This document shows, one piece after another, positions 63,197 to 64,000 of a stretch of 64,000 bases of DNA. Both the position numbers and the translations under genes were made by a program. The DNA comes from Lachnospiraceae bacterium (lineage in GTDB: Bacteria > Bacillota_A > Clostridia > Lachnospirales > Lachnospiraceae). Position 1 is the first letter of the stretch. Each line of letters starts with the position of its first letter. Under the pieces are notes generated by a model. The model had not been told where the DNA came from, did no database searches, and saw nothing but the letters and a program-made list of their open reading frames with translations. Location of the stretch: the NCBI GenBank assembly GCA_016287765.1, contig JAEEWS010000013.1:4095-68094 (forward strand), written 5' to 3'.

Positions 63197-64000
63197 TTAA
63201 CGCAACAGGGAAAGTACGCCCTGGTTGGACTGGTTCGCCTGAGCCAGCATGGACTGTGCAGCCTGCTGGATGATGTTGCTCTTTGAGAACGCAACCATCT
63301 CTTCAGCCATGTCAACATCACGGATCGCAGATTCTGCGCTCTGCAGGTTCTCTGCTGTGTTGTCGAGGTTGCTGATGGTGTGCTCAAGTCTGTTCTGGAT
63401 AGCACCGAGAAGTGAACGCTGTTTGGAAACTGTTCCGATAGCCTTGTCGATAGCATCGATAGAATCGGATGCTCCACTCTGTGTAGCTGCATTAACCTTG
63501 GTTCCGTCTACTCCGAGAGCTACAGAACCCATGTTTCCGATACCGAAGCTGATGGTCTGACCGCTGTTTGCGCCTACCTGAAGGGTAACGCCTTCGCCGC
63601 CGGACTTAACATCATAGTTCTTCTGGCCGAGATATGCATCGTCATCACCGAGACCTGCACCACCTGTAAGAACTGCTGTCTTCTTAATTGTGTTATCGGT
63701 TACGAACAATGTGTTTGCTTCATCAGGGTTAGGTCCCTTGAAGTCAACATCCATAGATAATCCTGCCTTGGCAAGGATCTTCTCGATGTCGCTCTCGGTG
63801 TACTCTGTACCTGTGGACAGACTCAATTCGTACTGACCCTTGGCATTGAGTTCTCCTGTTGTCTGATATGTAGCAGCTGTCTTAAGTTCTGCTTTCTCTT
63901 CGCCCTTTGCTGCATCAAACTTAATTGTAATGGTAACATCGTTATCAGCACCGTACTTATTAGCTGTAATTGTGAGGGATGTAACACCAACGAAATCTGT
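63197..64000 (-). CDS. second flagellin, partial (N-terminus beyond right edge)
   Basis: The frame is open from base 64000 to the stop at 63197, 267 residues of a flagellin C-terminus. It opens TDFVGVTSLTITANKYGADN, aligned with STDFVGATAIKLTALKYGAD in the neighbouring flagellin, and ends QANQSNQGVLSLLR. SKQRSLLGAIQNRLEHTISN and AESAIRDVDMAEEMVAF are conserved. The two genes are a tandem duplication, diverging most in the central surface domain. The N-terminal half and promoter are outside the window. Confidence 0.95.
   Translation of the reverse strand, partial: TDFVGVTSLTITANKYGADNDVTITIKFDAAKGEEKAELKTAATYQTTGELNAKGQYELSLSTGTEYTESDIEKILAKAGLSMDVDFKGPNPDEANTLFVTDNTIKKTAVLTGGAGLGDDDAYLGQKNYDVKSGGEGVTLQVGANSGQTISFGIGNMGSVALGVDGTKVNAATQSGASDSIDAIDKAIGTVSKQRSLLGAIQNRLEHTISNLDNTAENLQSAESAIRDVDMAEEMVAFSKSNIIQQAAQSMLAQANQSNQGVLSLLR

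Overview
The window looks like the chromosome of a motile, anaerobic, fermentative Firmicute, most likely a Lachnospiraceae (Butyrivibrio-like) member. The reasons are a trimeric NAD-linked [FeFe]-hydrogenase operon with its usual accessory genes, Gram-positive style ribosome binding sites, sigma-A and sigma-28 promoters, flagellins, Veg, and a hexuronate pathway. No rRNA, tRNA, CRISPR array or transposase gene was seen. Species was not determined.

Layout. 1-7820 (minus): an AT-rich peptide/acyl-carrier cluster cut by the left edge. It holds a free adenylation enzyme whose ten-residue specificity code reads as glutamate, a PaaK/CapK-type ligase, two ABC exporter halves, an acyl carrier protein and two proteins resembling C39/BtrH-type acyltransferases. 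No condensation or thioesterase domain is visible. A pair of direct repeats resembling LytTR boxes lies upstream. 8109-14541: an AlkZ-related protein, two membrane chemoreceptors, a response-regulator remnant, an RpiB-family isomerase, a PHP phosphatase and a TetR regulator. 14958-19951: anion permease, VanY-type carboxypeptidase lipoprotein, PlsC, a small membrane protein and Veg. 20018-24073 (minus): alpha/beta hydrolase, MurF, Ddl and a DUF1934 protein. 24385-28551: LytS-type kinase, then uxuA-uxuB. 28603-39731: hydrogenase locus with two divergent arms. The minus arm carries DRTGG, anti-sigma-like ATPase, sensory-type hydrogenase, EAL protein, DRTGG and PHP genes. The plus arm is hydC, ATPase, 2Fe-2S protein, hydB and hydA behind a Rex-like operator. 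39892-45019: citrate synthase, GH35 beta-galactosidase and an SGNH esterase. 45071-48435 (minus): DNA glycosylase, a radical SAM/SPASM enzyme and, coupled to it, a membrane protein with a (Cys-Ala)6 tail. 48612-54195: a possible small RNA, a small membrane protein, flotillin, a radical SAM activase, an acetyltransferase and a two-gene SufC/SufB system. 54241-64000 (minus): five tandem GT2 paralogues behind two flagellin genes, one cut by the right edge.

How the genes work together. UxuA/UxuB, GH35 and the SGNH esterase point to use of plant cell-wall sugars. The hydrogenase locus would dispose of the reducing equivalents, with NADH status sensed by Rex and possibly H2 by the sensory hydrogenase. 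The GT2 array probably glycosylates flagellin. Intergenic spaces carry a G-rich REP-like repeat family, in places as long perfect inverted repeats. The two most interesting systems are the radical SAM plus (Cys-Ala)6 membrane protein pair (45071-47613) and the glutamate-activating carrier-protein cluster (1-7820).
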